From: Sandaracinus sp. | GTDB taxonomy: Bacteria; Myxococcota_A; Polyangia; Polyangiales; Houyiibacteriaceae | Assembly: GCA_002699025.1 (NCBI GenBank) | Contig: PABA01000122.1 | Span: forward strand, 1 to 32,752 | DNA: 32,752 bases | Direction of reading: 5' to 3' | Notes under the pieces: generated by a model | Databases searched by the model: none | What the model was told of the DNA's origin: nothing | What the model saw: only the letters and a program-made list of their open reading frames with translations | In this document: positions 7,386-14,794 of the stretch, in pieces | How positions within the stretch are numbered: the stretch's first letter is position 1 | Layout of the letters: the number at the start of each line of letters is the position of its first letter | Program-made: the position numbers and the translations under genes

Positions 7386-8114
7386 ATGAGCCACTCGATC
7401 GCCCAGGCCCTGGCCTCCGTGGCCGACGACGACCGCGCCGGGCTCGAGGCGGCGCTCGAGGCGCTGCCCGAGCCCGACCTCGGCGCCTGCTCGGTCTACG
7501 CCCTCGAGGTCTTCGGGGAGCGCCCGCTCGTGGCGCTCCGCGTGCTCGCGTGGGCGACGGGGCGCCCGGCGCCCGCGGGGGGGCTCGCGCGCGAGGAGTG
7601 GCGGCGCGCGCTGAACAACGCCTGCTACATGGCGGTCTTCGTCGGCGAGCCGCGCGAGCGCCGCGCGGTCGTCGAGCGGGCGCTCGCGGTCGGCGAGGAG
7701 AACCCGGCGATCTTCCACAACGCCGCCTGCGTGCTCTGCGCGCTCGACGACGCCGAGGGCGCGCTGGAGGCGCTCCGGCGGGGCGTGGCCTGCGGCTACG
7801 ACGAGGCGACGCGGGCGTCGATCCGCGACGACACGGACCTCGACCTCATCCGCCCCACGCCCGCCTTCCGCGCGCTCTTCGGCGACGCCGCGCCGGCGCT
7901 CCCGGCGTGGGCGCCCGGCTGGGAGGCGGCCGACTTCGTGCGGCTCCGGGAGCTGGTGCGCACGAGCCTGCCCCAGTTCGACGCGCAGGCGTTCGAGGCG
8001 GGGCACCAGCGCGTCGGCGGGCGTGAGCGGGACCTCGCCGAGCTGGCGCGCCGCTGCCGCGGGCTGCCGCCCCACGAATGGGTGCCGGTCGTCACGCGCT
8101 TCTTCACCGGCTGA
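7386..8114 (+). CDS. TPR-like repeat protein, 242 aa
   Basis: Cytoplasmic, acidic, no signal or membrane helix. Residues about 75-150 form two helix-turn-helix repeats of the tetratricopeptide type (ALNNACYMAVFVGEPRERRA and NPAIFHNAACVLCALDDAEG, followed by ALEALRRGVACGYD), ending with the D-T-D-L-D-L-I-R...FRALFG segment often seen after the last TPR in proteins of this kind. The C-terminal 70 residues are unassigned. TPR domains bind partner proteins; the partner is unknown. The ATG at 7386 is chosen because the longer frame from 7323 has a Gly-rich non-protein-like start. It lies 81 bp after the MscS gene on the same strand, so it may belong to the same transcript. Confidence 0.75.
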   Translation: MSHSIAQALASVADDDRAGLEAALEALPEPDLGACSVYALEVFGERPLVALRVLAWATGRPAPAGGLAREEWRRALNNACYMAVFVGEPRERRAVVERALAVGEENPAIFHNAACVLCALDDAEGALEALRRGVACGYDEATRASIRDDTDLDLIRPTPAFRALFGDAAPALPAWAPGWEAADFVRLRELVRTSLPQFDAQAFEAGHQRVGGRERDLAELARRCRGLPPHEWVPVVTRFFTG

Positions 8115-8117
8115 CGC

Positions 8118-8163
8118 GGCCGCCGCCGGTCCGCCGCCCGCCGGGCGAGCGCGGCGGCGGGCC
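8118..8163 (+). terminator. GC hairpin between convergent genes
   Basis: The arms GGCCGCCGCCG (8118-8128) and CGGCGGCGGGCC (8152-8163) can pair with one bulge. It begins 3 bp after the stop of the TPR-like gene and lies between it and the convergent peroxidase gene. There is no T-run, so intrinsic termination is only a possibility. Confidence 0.35.
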
Positions 8164-8294
8164 GAGGCGACGTGCTCGGCGCGCGCTCCAGACGAGGGCT
8201 CACGCGGCGCGAGCTCACGGAAGGGACGAGCTCGAGCGAGGCTCGTTCGGCGCGGGGGCGACCGGGGACGCCTCGCGCCGAGCGAGCGCCGGCG

Positions 8295-8780
8295 TCAGAG
8301 CGCGCCTTCGATGGCGCTCACGACCTCCTCCGAGGTCGGCGCCGCCGTGGGCGCGAAGCGGGCGACGACCTGGCCGTCCTTGCCGATGACGAACTTCGCG
8401 AAGTTCCAGGCGATGTCGCCGGAGCCGTCGGGCTGCGCGTCCTCGGCCGTGAGCCAGGCGTAGAGCGGGTGGCGGCCGTCGCCGTTGACCTCGAGCTTCG
8501 AGAACATCGGGAAGGTCACGCCGTAGTTCGTGGAGCAGAAGCTCTGGATCTCGGCCTCCGTGCCGGGCTCCTGGCCACCGAACTGGTTGCAGGGGAAACC
8601 GAGCACGGCGAAGCCGCGATCCTCCAGCGAGTCGTGGAGCTTCTGCAGGCCTTCGTACTGCGGCGTGAGCCCGCACTTCGAGGCCACGTTGACCACGAGG
8701 CAGACCTGCCCCTCGAAGTCCTTCAGGCTCTTGTCCTGCCCGTCGATGGTCTTCAGCGTGAAGTCGTGGAGCGTCGTCAT
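8295..8780 (-). CDS. gpx: Glutathione peroxidase family protein (Cys type)
   Basis: Predicted 161 aa. The enzyme reduces hydroperoxides using thiols; bacterial Cys-type members often use thioredoxin. The family motifs are complete: VNVASKCGLTPQY with peroxidatic Cys36, LGFPCNQFGGQEPG with Gln70 (the conserved Gln of the tetrad) and Cys64, and DIAWNFAKF with the conserved Trp and Asn. Cys64 lies where a resolving Cys can occur in thioredoxin-dependent members. No signal peptide, so cytoplasmic. ATG 8780 is favoured by TACGCA 7 nt upstream. It stands alone and is convergent with the TPR-like gene. Confidence 0.95.
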   Translation of the reverse strand: MTTLHDFTLKTIDGQDKSLKDFEGQVCLVVNVASKCGLTPQYEGLQKLHDSLEDRGFAVLGFPCNQFGGQEPGTEAEIQSFCSTNYGVTFPMFSKLEVNGDGRHPLYAWLTAEDAQPDGSGDIAWNFAKFVIGKDGQVVARFAPTAAPTSEEVVSAIEGAL

Positions 8781-8787
8781 GGGCCCG

Positions 8788-8793
8788 TGCGTA
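8788..8793 (-). promoter_or_regulatory. gpx: Possible -10 hexamer of the peroxidase gene
   Basis: TACGCA on the minus strand ends 7 nt before ATG 8780. No Shine-Dalgarno is present, so a leaderless transcript is likely if this hexamer is used. Confidence 0.4.
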
Positions 8794-8891
8794 GGGCCGG
8801 GTCCCGGCGAGCGCCAGCGCCGGCGAGTTACGCGCGTCAACGCGCGCGCCGAACCCGTGCCCGTGGCCATGCCCGTTCTCGACGCGAGGCC

Positions 8892-9157
8892 GCGTGACCG
8901 AAGAACGGCTTCACCGAGGACGAACGGGCCCCTCGCTCTCGCCCCGCACACCCCGCGCCCGAGAGAGCCCCTCGCGCCCCGTTCACCCGCGGGCAGGGGC
9001 AGGGGCAGGGGCACGGGCACGGGCGCGTGACCGAAGAACGGCTTCACCGAGGACGAACGGCCCCTCGCTCTCGCCCCGCACACCCTGCGCCCCGAGAGAG
9101 CGCCCTCGCGCCCCGTTCACCCGCGGGCAGGGGCACGGGCACGGGCACGGGCACGGG
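8892..9157. repeat. 133-bp tandem duplication with G-rich tails
   Basis: Two copies (8892-9024 and 9025-9157) both begin GCGTGACCGAAGAACGGCTT and end in short runs of GGGGCA / GGGCAC units. The G-runs (four or more GGG tracts within about 30 nt in each copy) could form quadruplexes. CCCGTG-type units just upstream (about 8856-8876) are complementary to the G-rich tails. The second copy stops 3 bp before the stop codon of the gene at 9161. The stretch 8781-9160 has no gene. Confidence 0.85.
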
Positions 9158-9160
9158 TCC

Positions 9161-9439
9161 TCAGGTCAGCGCCGAGATCAGCGTGGCGAGCGCGAGCACG
9201 AACATGGCGACGCCGCGCAGCACCATGCCGCTCGCGTCGTGCCCCGCGCGCCGGAGCACGCGGCCCATCTGGATCGAGCAGACGCCCGCGCCCGCCCAGG
9301 ACGCCGCCTCCGGGAAGGCGAGCCAGTCCATCTTCGTGACCAGCGAGACCAGCCCCATGCTCACGCCGAGCAGCAAACAGGCGTAGAAGCGCCGCTCCCA
9401 GATCGCGAGCTGGCGCTCGGTCGAGTCTCCGTCGGCCAT
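9161..9439 (-). CDS. Small membrane protein, 92 aa
   Basis: Not recognised. After a short charged N-terminus (STERQLAIWERR) there are two or three hydrophobic segments: ACLLLGVSMGLVSLV, a weaker central WAGAGVCSIQMG, and MVLRGVAMFVLALATLISAL at the C-terminus. It is probably an inner-membrane protein. The start ATG 9439 is supported by TATGCA 6 nt upstream; the longer frame to 9862 reads through the next gene's antisense and is rejected. Confidence 0.7.
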   Translation of the reverse strand: MADGDSTERQLAIWERRFYACLLLGVSMGLVSLVTKMDWLAFPEAASWAGAGVCSIQMGRVLRRAGHDASGMVLRGVAMFVLALATLISALT

Positions 9440-9445
9440 GGGCTC

Positions 9446-9451
9446 TGCATA
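9446..9451 (-). promoter_or_regulatory. -10 hexamer of a leaderless promoter (gene 9439)
   Basis: TATGCA on the minus strand, 6 nt before ATG 9439; no Shine-Dalgarno between. Confidence 0.45.
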
Positions 9452-9510
9452 CCACGCACGCCCGCCCGGAGCCGCGCCCGACCGGGCACGCGACGCCGCG
9501 GCGCGCCCGT

Positions 9511-9921
9511 TCAGGACTCCGCGGGCGCCCCCCGGGCGAGCGAGGCCTCGAGGCGCTCCGCGAAGCGCTCCGGCGAGGCGTGGCTCACGAGCAGGCGGCC
9601 CAGCGGAATGGACGCTGCGGCGACCCCCATGCGAACGAGCTGCGAGCGAAAGAGCAGATGGACGCGCGCGAGTCGAGCCCGGTGCGCGAGCGTGTGGTCC
9701 GTGAGGAGGCGGCGCGAGCGCGAGTCGTAGCCGGTCATGTCCCACCAGTCGTGGAACTCCTCGATCACCGGATGGTCCGCGAAGGCGTCGGCGCGCCAGG
9801 CGACGATCTGCCGGGCCGCGGCCAGCTCGAGGTAGCCGCGGAAGGTGTACCGCAAGAGCCACGACTCCTGCGGGTGGGGCTCCATCGAGAGGACCCCCCG
9901 CTCGTACTCGCGCTCCCCCAC
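9511..9921 (-). CDS. Hypothetical protein, possibly STAS/SpoIIAA-like
   Basis: Predicted 136 aa, cytoplasmic. The middle (EEFHDWWDMTGYDSRSRRLL) and the end (VRMGVAAASIPLGRLLVSHA, then ERFAERLEASL) look like the STAS/SEC14-type small domains common in myxobacteria, where a helix after ...G...G carries the regulatory face; I hold this call loosely. Start: GTG 9921, with TAGGCT 9 nt upstream (9931-9936), or ATG at 9885, twelve codons inside. It is 71 bp upstream of the small membrane protein on the same strand. Confidence 0.65.
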   Translation of the reverse strand: MGEREYERGVLSMEPHPQESWLLRYTFRGYLELAAARQIVAWRADAFADHPVIEEFHDWWDMTGYDSRSRRLLTDHTLAHRARLARVHLLFRSQLVRMGVAAASIPLGRLLVSHASPERFAERLEASLARGAPAES

Positions 9922-10075
9922 GCGACGGACAGCCTACGCGCGCGCCCCGCGATCCCGAACCCCCGGCCAGGGGAGTTCGAAAGTGCCGCGAACGCCTCCG
10001 TTCGCTCCGCGCGAACCCCGCGGCCCTTGCGCCGATGCGGGCGCGGACACACCTGGGCGGCGCCCTGACGAGCCA

Positions 10076-10981
10076 TCACGCCGCGGTCGGGGGCGTCGCG
10101 CCGGGGGGGACCTGGCCCTCGGGCGGGAGGGCGCCCTGGGGGCTCGGCGTGTCGGGCTCGCGCTTCCAGGTGAAGGCGTTGCAGTGGCGCTTCACCGCGG
10201 GGAGCTGGCTCAGCGCCACCATCAGGAGCGCCGTCGCGAGGATCGGCGCGCAGCCGCGGTAGAGCGTGAAGGAGTAGACGCTCTCGTTGATCTCCGAGAC
10301 GTACCAGCTGAGCGCGAGCTCGATGCCCATCTGGAGCAGACCGATCTTCAGGATGCGTTTGTGCACGCCCGGGTAGCCGCGACCGAGGCGCACCAGGATG
10401 AGCACGTACTGGAAGATCATGAAGAAGAAGGCGCCGAAGCCGGCGACGGCGGCGAGCAGGAGCGTCGCGCCGAGCACCTTCAGCATCTCCTTGGCCATGA
10501 ACACGGCCTGGTTCGGGCCGCTGAAGTCGCCGGAGAGGAGGTAGGGCCCGCAGGGGAGGTCGCCGCAGGCGTCGGCGATGTCCAGGGAGGGATCCTCCAC
10601 GCCCTGCTGCGCGGCGGTCTCGAAGTCGACGGACTCGAAGGCGAGCGTCTCCCAGCCCTCCGGCCGGAAGAGATGCAGCGGGCCGCCCTCGCCCCAGGGC
10701 TCCTGGCAGGCCGGCGGGTTCGCCTGGCAGTAGCGCCAGCGGCCGTCGACCGAGCGGTCCATGTCCCAGCTCGTCTGCTGATAGAGGAACTGGCGCTGCT
10801 CCTCGACCTGCTCGCCGATGTCGATGAGCGAGCCGACCTTCACGACGAGCGAGGTCAGGACGAGCAGCAGCGTGATGCCGACGACGACGCGGAGCGCGTG
10901 GACGACGAGCGGCACCTTCGCCGGCTTCGGGTAGTAGAGGATCGTGCGGTCGCGGTCGGCCTCGAGCCGGGTCAGTGCCAT
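10076..10981 (-). CDS. Four-helix membrane protein with Cys-bearing loop, 301 aa
   Basis: Not recognised. Helix 1 (about residues 24-46) is followed by an extracytoplasmic loop of about 115 residues with two Cys pairs (RYCQANPPACQEP and DACGDLPCGPY), likely disulfides, then three more helices (about 165-192, then IGLLQMGIELALSW, then APILATALLMVAL). The C-terminal tail is Pro/Gly-rich. A very strong -10 (TATCAT, 6 nt before ATG 10981) fixes the start. It lies 73 bp downstream of the ODP-type gene but has its own promoter. Function unknown. Confidence 0.8.
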   Translation of the reverse strand: MALTRLEADRDRTILYYPKPAKVPLVVHALRVVVGITLLLVLTSLVVKVGSLIDIGEQVEEQRQFLYQQTSWDMDRSVDGRWRYCQANPPACQEPWGEGGPLHLFRPEGWETLAFESVDFETAAQQGVEDPSLDIADACGDLPCGPYLLSGDFSGPNQAVFMAKEMLKVLGATLLLAAVAGFGAFFFMIFQYVLILVRLGRGYPGVHKRILKIGLLQMGIELALSWYVSEINESVYSFTLYRGCAPILATALLMVALSQLPAVKRHCNAFTWKREPDTPSPQGALPPEGQVPPGATPPTAA

Positions 10982-10987
10982 GCGGCG

Positions 10988-10993
10988 ATGATA
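10988..10993 (-). promoter_or_regulatory. -10 hexamer of a leaderless promoter (gene 10981)
   Basis: TATCAT on the minus strand ends 6 nt before ATG 10981. It is the best match to TATAAT in the window's leaderless set. Confidence 0.55.
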
Positions 10994-11011
10994 TCCGCTC
11001 GCGGTGGAAGA

Positions 11012-11023
11012 TTGCGCTCGCAA
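11012..11023. promoter_or_regulatory. Perfect 5-2-5 palindrome in the -35 region
   Basis: TTGCG-CT-CGCAA lies 31-42 bp upstream of ATG 10981, where a -35 element would be. It could be a small operator for the membrane-protein gene. Short palindromes arise by chance, so confidence is low. Confidence 0.3.
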
Positions 11024-11054
11024 CCCACCGCCCGCGCGAGGAGGCCCGCCGAGC

Positions 11055-12194
11055 TCACTCCGCCGGGGAGCCGAGGCTCCCGAGCTGCGCGGCCATCTGC
11101 GCCGTCTCGCCCTCGTCGGCGAGCTCGATGTTCGGCGAGGGCAGGTCGAGCTCGCTCGCCGCGAAGATCGCCTCGTAGCGCACGGCGTTCGCCACCGCCG
11201 GCACCTCCGCGTCGGTGAGCAGGTGCACGGCCCGCTCGACGGCCCACTTGCCGAGGCGCACCACGCGCAGGCCTTCGTTCGTCGGCTCGAGGAGCGGCGC
11301 GAGGTCCTCGTCGTCGACGAGCCGCGTCTCCGCCGTCGCGCCGAGGTAGGTGCGCGCGGTCGCGATGACGCGGTTGAGCACGTGGGACCACGCGCGGAGC
11401 TCGTCGGGGGAGGCGTTCCGATCGGCGAGCAGATCGACGCCGACCGGGAGCCGCTCGATGCGCGAGAGGAACTCCTCGACCATGGCGCCCCGCGCGAGGC
11501 GGCCGTGTTGCGGGGCGAGGATCTCGGGCGCCGGGTCGAGCGCACGGATCGCGGCGACCGCATGCTTCAAGGCCGCGTTGGCGGGCATGTAGAGCTGGTG
11601 GAAGGCGCGCATGCCGGGCCAGTCGCTCTCGTCGGCCCAGAGGCCGCGCGCGTCCTTGGCCGTGAGCCCGCCGAAGAGATCGCCGGTGAAGAGCACGCGC
11701 GTCTCCGGGTCGTAGAGCATCACGGCGCCGGCGAAGTGGCAGTAGGGCGAGGGGACGGGGGCGAGCTGATGGCCCGTCGGGAGGCGGAGGCCGTCCTTCA
11801 CGTAGGGATCGACGCAGACGTAGCGGTCCTTGGGGACGTTGAAGAAGCGCACCAGGCGCCAGGTGTCCTCGGAGCAGAGGAGGCGCGCGTGGGGGGCGAA
11901 GCGCGCCATGAGCGGGCCGACGACCGAGCCGACGTCCGGGTCCTGGTGGTTGATGAAGACCGCGTGGGTCTTGCGGATGCTGCCCATCACGGACGCGCAC
12001 TTGGCCTGGACGACGGCGAAGTCGCTGCTGGCGCCGGGGTCGATGAGCATGTTCATCTGCTCGGCCTTGCCCTCCCCCCCGCGGAAGACGCGGAGGTAGG
12101 GGTTGGCGAAGAAGATGCCGCCAGGATCGCGGCGGCCGACCCAGTAGGTGTCGGGGGCGATCTCGACGGCGTCGGTGGTCAGTTCTTCGGTCAA
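11055..12194 (-). CDS. ODP-type metallo-beta-lactamase-fold diiron protein
   Basis: Predicted 379 aa. ODP proteins share the diiron metallo-beta-lactamase fold of FprA/flavodiiron proteins and handle or sense oxygen or NO. Seen here: FINHQDPDVGS (the H-x-[ED]-x-D ligand motif, with the usual final His replaced by Val), PYCHFAGAVM, TGDLFGG (bridging Asp) and APQHGRL (last His ligand). The remaining 180 residues are helical without a flavodoxin domain or CxxC rubredoxin, so it is not a full flavodiiron protein. I prefer TTG 12194, which has GGAG 6 nt upstream; ATG 12257 (400 aa) is the alternative but has no ribosome binding site. Confidence 0.8.
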   Translation of the reverse strand: MTEELTTDAVEIAPDTYWVGRRDPGGIFFANPYLRVFRGGEGKAEQMNMLIDPGASSDFAVVQAKCASVMGSIRKTHAVFINHQDPDVGSVVGPLMARFAPHARLLCSEDTWRLVRFFNVPKDRYVCVDPYVKDGLRLPTGHQLAPVPSPYCHFAGAVMLYDPETRVLFTGDLFGGLTAKDARGLWADESDWPGMRAFHQLYMPANAALKHAVAAIRALDPAPEILAPQHGRLARGAMVEEFLSRIERLPVGVDLLADRNASPDELRAWSHVLNRVIATARTYLGATAETRLVDDEDLAPLLEPTNEGLRVVRLGKWAVERAVHLLTDAEVPAVANAVRYEAIFAASELDLPSPNIELADEGETAQMAAQLGSLGSPAE

Positions 12195-12729
12195 GGTAAT
12201 CTCCGGGGGCGAGCCGGCGCGCGCGGCCGGGGGATGCGGCAGGTCGGCGTCGCCCATCGGGGCGAGCGGCCGGGGGAGCGCTCCGGTGAGAGCACCGCGC
12301 GTGCCAGCTTCCACGCGCGCTCGAGAACGATGGCGTGTCACTGGAAGGCGAAGGCCGGGCGCACGATGTGCGCGGTTCTGGCCGGCGACGCCGATGTTGC
12401 GCGGCTCCCCGGCGGAGTGGGGGTGATCGGAGACCCGAACGGCGCCCCCGTCCGCGCAAGCGATGCGCGAGAGCGCGGGTGCCCCCCGTTCGCGGGGTGT
12501 CCGGTCGGCGCTTCGTGCGGGTCGGTCCGGGCTCCCGCGCGGTCGCGATCCCCCACGTCGGGTGCATCCGGAGAGGGAGCTCCGAAGAGGCGCCCCGGCG
12601 CGGTGTCGCGAGTGGCACCGGGGGCGCCGACACACGCGGCAGCGCGCTCTCGCCCCCGGCCCCACTCGCGCGCTCGGCGCCGCGGGCTGCAGTCGCATCG
12701 ACCGCACCCTCGACGACGGTCAGCTGGTC
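12195..12729. other. Intergenic stretch, no intact gene
   Basis: Frames here are Arg/Pro-rich and not protein-like. It contains the upstream region of the ODP-type gene and the sequence where the 5' part of the gene remnant at 12730 should be. Nothing else is recognised. Confidence 0.5.
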
Positions 12730-13131
12730 GTGATCGGCCAGGAGGGCGTCAACTTCGGCTTCCTCCTCTTCGAGAGCGAAGGGGCGTGGCGCGCGTTCGC
12801 GGACGTGGCCAGGCAGACGGTGCCCCTCCCGCCGGTGGAGCCGCTGAAGGTGCTCAGCCTGGAGCTGCTCCCGATGCGCGCCGAGGACGGGAGCGCGTTC
12901 ATCCTGCCCGACCCGGGCGGCTCGGGGGCGGGGGGATGGCGCGCCCTGGACGAGCGCGAGCTGCGGCTCGCGATCTACGCGGCGCAGGGGCTCGACCGGT
13001 TTCTCCAGGAGCGCGCGCGCGACATCCTCGAGGCCGTGGAGGCCGGGGAAGGGCGCCGCATCGAGGGGCGCTACGCGATCCGCCCGCCCGGCTTCGAGAA
13101 GCGATCGATCCGGCTGAGCCTCTCGCTCTGA
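12730..13131 (+). pseudogene. Probable 5'-truncated gene, 133 codons left
   Basis: From about 12715 the frame abruptly looks like protein: GQLVVIGQEGVNFGFLLFES, a helix (GAWRAFADVARQ), a Pro/Leu strand region, then LRLAIYAAQGLDRFLQER and a C-terminal EGRYAIRPPG segment. Upstream in the same frame the sequence is Arg-rich and unlike protein, and the domain begins with a strand in mid-fold, so an N-terminal portion seems missing. GTG 12730 is the nearest start but has neither ribosome binding site nor -10 hexamer. Family not recognised. It could also be a short intact gene. Confidence 0.5.
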
Positions 13132-13133
13132 GC

Positions 13134-13329
13134 CTCTCGCTCCGAGCCAGCGGTCGGCGCCTCGCTTCGCGCGGCGATCGGGCGAGGCCTCGAGCTCCGA
13201 TCCATCTCGACGCGGTGCTTCTGGTGCGCCTAGCCCCAGTGCCGATCAGCCCGGATTCGTCACCCGTCGACGCGCCCTCGCACCACATCCTTCGGGCCCG
13301 CAGCGGATTCTCGCTCTGAGCCAGCGGTC
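13134..13329. repeat. 20-bp direct repeat after the gene remnant
   Basis: CTCGCTCCGAGCCAGCGGTC (13136-13155) recurs at 13310-13329 with one change. A shorter version (CTCGCTCTGAGCC) overlaps the stop codon of the remnant near 13122. The repeat thus copies the 3' end of that gene. Confidence 0.7.
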
Positions 13330-13337
13330 AATGCGGC

Positions 13338-13712
13338 CTAGTCCTCTTCGCGGTGGGCGGCTTCCGGCGAGAAGGCGGGCACGCAGATGGCCCAGTACTC
13401 GTTCTCTTCGTCGTGGGGGTTCGCGTAGCGGACGCGGGTGCCGGCCTCGACGACGATCGTCTGCCCGGCCTTCACGTCGACCACCTCGAGGCTCTCCGCC
13501 GGCCCCAGCTCCACGCGCATGGTGCCGCGGAGCATGACCGTGACCTCGAGGAACTCGGGCGTCTGCGCGGGCTCGCCCCAGCCGGGGGGCGCGACCATGT
13601 GCGCGACGCTGAGCGTCTCGTGGCCGGTGTTCACGCGGCCGACCATCTCCTCGATCAGCTTGTCGCCGGGGACGGGGATGCGGGTCGGCTCGTCGACGAT
13701 GCGGTAGCCCAT
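13338..13712 (-). CDS. Cupin-domain protein
   Basis: Predicted 124 aa, a single small beta-barrel. Typical cupin features: EFLEVTVMLRGTMRVELG (first motif region), an AGQTIVVEAGTRVRYANPHDEENEYWAICVPAF second motif region. The first motif lacks the usual His-x-His pair (it reads ...AQTPEFLEVTVML...), while one His remains in the second (PHDEE), so metal binding may be altered. Cupins of this size often bind small molecules or act as simple enzymes; no substrate can be named. Start ATG 13712, with CATCAT 7 nt upstream. It is transcribed away from the hydrolase gene's 3' side on the same strand. Confidence 0.85.
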   Translation of the reverse strand: MGYRIVDEPTRIPVPGDKLIEEMVGRVNTGHETLSVAHMVAPPGWGEPAQTPEFLEVTVMLRGTMRVELGPAESLEVVDVKAGQTIVVEAGTRVRYANPHDEENEYWAICVPAFSPEAAHREED

Positions 13713-13719
13713 GGAGGCG

Positions 13720-13725
13720 ATGATG
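13720..13725 (-). promoter_or_regulatory. Possible -10 hexamer of the cupin gene
   Basis: CATCAT on the minus strand ends 7 nt before ATG 13712; same spacing as the TANNNT set but with C for the first T. Confidence 0.3.
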
Positions 13726-13817
13726 GGGCCTCGCCGGTGCGGCGGGAAGGCCGCCCCTCTCGGGTCGGGCGCGCGCTCTGATGTCCGGCGCGGCGGGCCC
13801 GCTCGAGCCGCGCCGCC

Positions 13818-13995
13818 AAGCCGCGGCGGTCGGGGGCGCGCGCCGACGTCAGGCCTGGCGGCGAAGCCACGCGAGCAGCGGCGCCCAGAGCGCGCCCTCG
13901 AAGCCGCGGCGGTCGGGGGCGCGCGCCGACGTCAGGCCTGGCGGCGAAGCCACGCGAGCAGCGGCGCCCAGAGCGTGCCCTCGAAGCCGCGGCGG
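13818..13995. repeat. 83-bp tandem duplication at the hydrolase 3' end
   Basis: Units start at 13818 and 13901 (AAGCCGCGGCGGTCGGGG...) with an 83-bp period and one internal difference; the first 12 bp recur at 13984. The repeated block contains the last codons and the stop of the alpha/beta hydrolase, so a second copy of the C-terminal coding end (ALWAPLLAWLRRQA and stop) lies just past the real stop. Confidence 0.85.
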
Positions 13996-14705
13996 AACGC
14001 GCCGAAGTGCCCGATGCGCTCGGCGCCCACGTCGGCCGGCGCCAGCTCCACGCGCTCGTAGCCGGGCGGCATCCACGCGCAGAGGGCCTCCACGGCGGCG
14101 CGCGGGGCGTACCCATCGTCCGCGAACGAGACGACCAGCCGGGGCATGTCGAGCGCCGCCCAGGTGTGGGCCGCCTCCTCCTCGTGCTCGAGCACGTAGC
14201 CGGGGGTGCGGCACCAGCTCGCCCACTCGCGCGCGACGCCACCCGGGAGGCCGACCCAGCCACTCTGGCTCCCGACGAAGACGATGCCGGCGAGGCGGCG
14301 GCTGGCGGGGCTGAGCCCGAAGGCCTGGCCGCCGAAGCTGTGGCCGAGCGCGAAGGTCGGGAGCGCGCCCGGGACGCGCCGCTCCAGCTCGGCGAGGGCG
14401 CCGGGGAAGTCGCGGGCGCCCCAGTCGCGCATGCGGTGCTCGGCGTGGGCGAGCGGGCCGAGGCGCGAGGCGCCGATGCCGCGGTAGTCGTAGGTCAGCA
14501 CGCTCACGCCGCGGGCGGCGAGCCAGCGGGCGAAGCGGGCGTAGTAGCGCTGGCGGACGGCGGTGGCCGAGTTGATGAGGAGGCGCGCCCAGGGGTCGGG
14601 GGCGGCGTGGAGCGTGGCGCCGAGGAGGTGACCGTCGAGGGCCGGGAGGCGGAGGGGTTGGGGGTGCGGGGGCGCGGCGACGGGGGTGGCGGGGGTGGCG
14701 GCCAT
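13932..14705 (-). CDS. Alpha/beta hydrolase
   Basis: Predicted 257 aa. Seen: the oxyanion/strand region SVLTYDYRGIGAS, the nucleophile elbow GHSFGG with Ser123, a likely acid in VSFADDGYAP and the C-terminal His in RIGHFGAF. This is the canonical Ser-Asp-His arrangement of esterases and related hydrolases; the substrate is unknown. The N-terminus (Ala/Pro/Thr rich) is not a clear signal peptide. ATG 14705 is the last start before the repeat array, and the frame opened further upstream runs only through repeats. It is divergent from the LysR gene at 15384, so regulation by that LysR is a fair guess, with 678 bp between them mostly filled by the array. Confidence 0.9.
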   Translation of the reverse strand: MAATPATPVAAPPHPQPLRLPALDGHLLGATLHAAPDPWARLLINSATAVRQRYYARFARWLAARGVSVLTYDYRGIGASRLGPLAHAEHRMRDWGARDFPGALAELERRVPGALPTFALGHSFGGQAFGLSPASRRLAGIVFVGSQSGWVGLPGGVAREWASWCRTPGYVLEHEEEAAHTWAALDMPRLVVSFADDGYAPRAAVEALCAWMPPGYERVELAPADVGAERIGHFGAFRRGFEGTLWAPLLAWLRRQA

Positions 14706-14794
14706 GGGATCGGGATGGCGCCGACACGGGCCCGGCGGCACCCCGGGGACGCGCAACCCGGTGTTGCGCGGATCGCGGGGGCCGGGCCCGACGG

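Noticed and set aside
5543-8026. 827-codon plus-strand frame overlapping ATPase, MscS and TPR-like genes
   Set aside because: It is a shifted frame over three recognisable genes and has an Arg/Pro-rich composition.
3123-8075. 1650-codon open frame on the minus strand
   Set aside because: It lies antisense to the ATPase, MscS and TPR-like genes, which have clear domains. Its translation is Arg/Glu/Leu-rich without family motifs; high GC alone keeps the frame open.
10076-12633. Alternative minus-strand frames overlapping the ODP-type gene
   Set aside because: These are shadow frames with Arg-rich composition; the ODP metal motifs are only in the frame I called.
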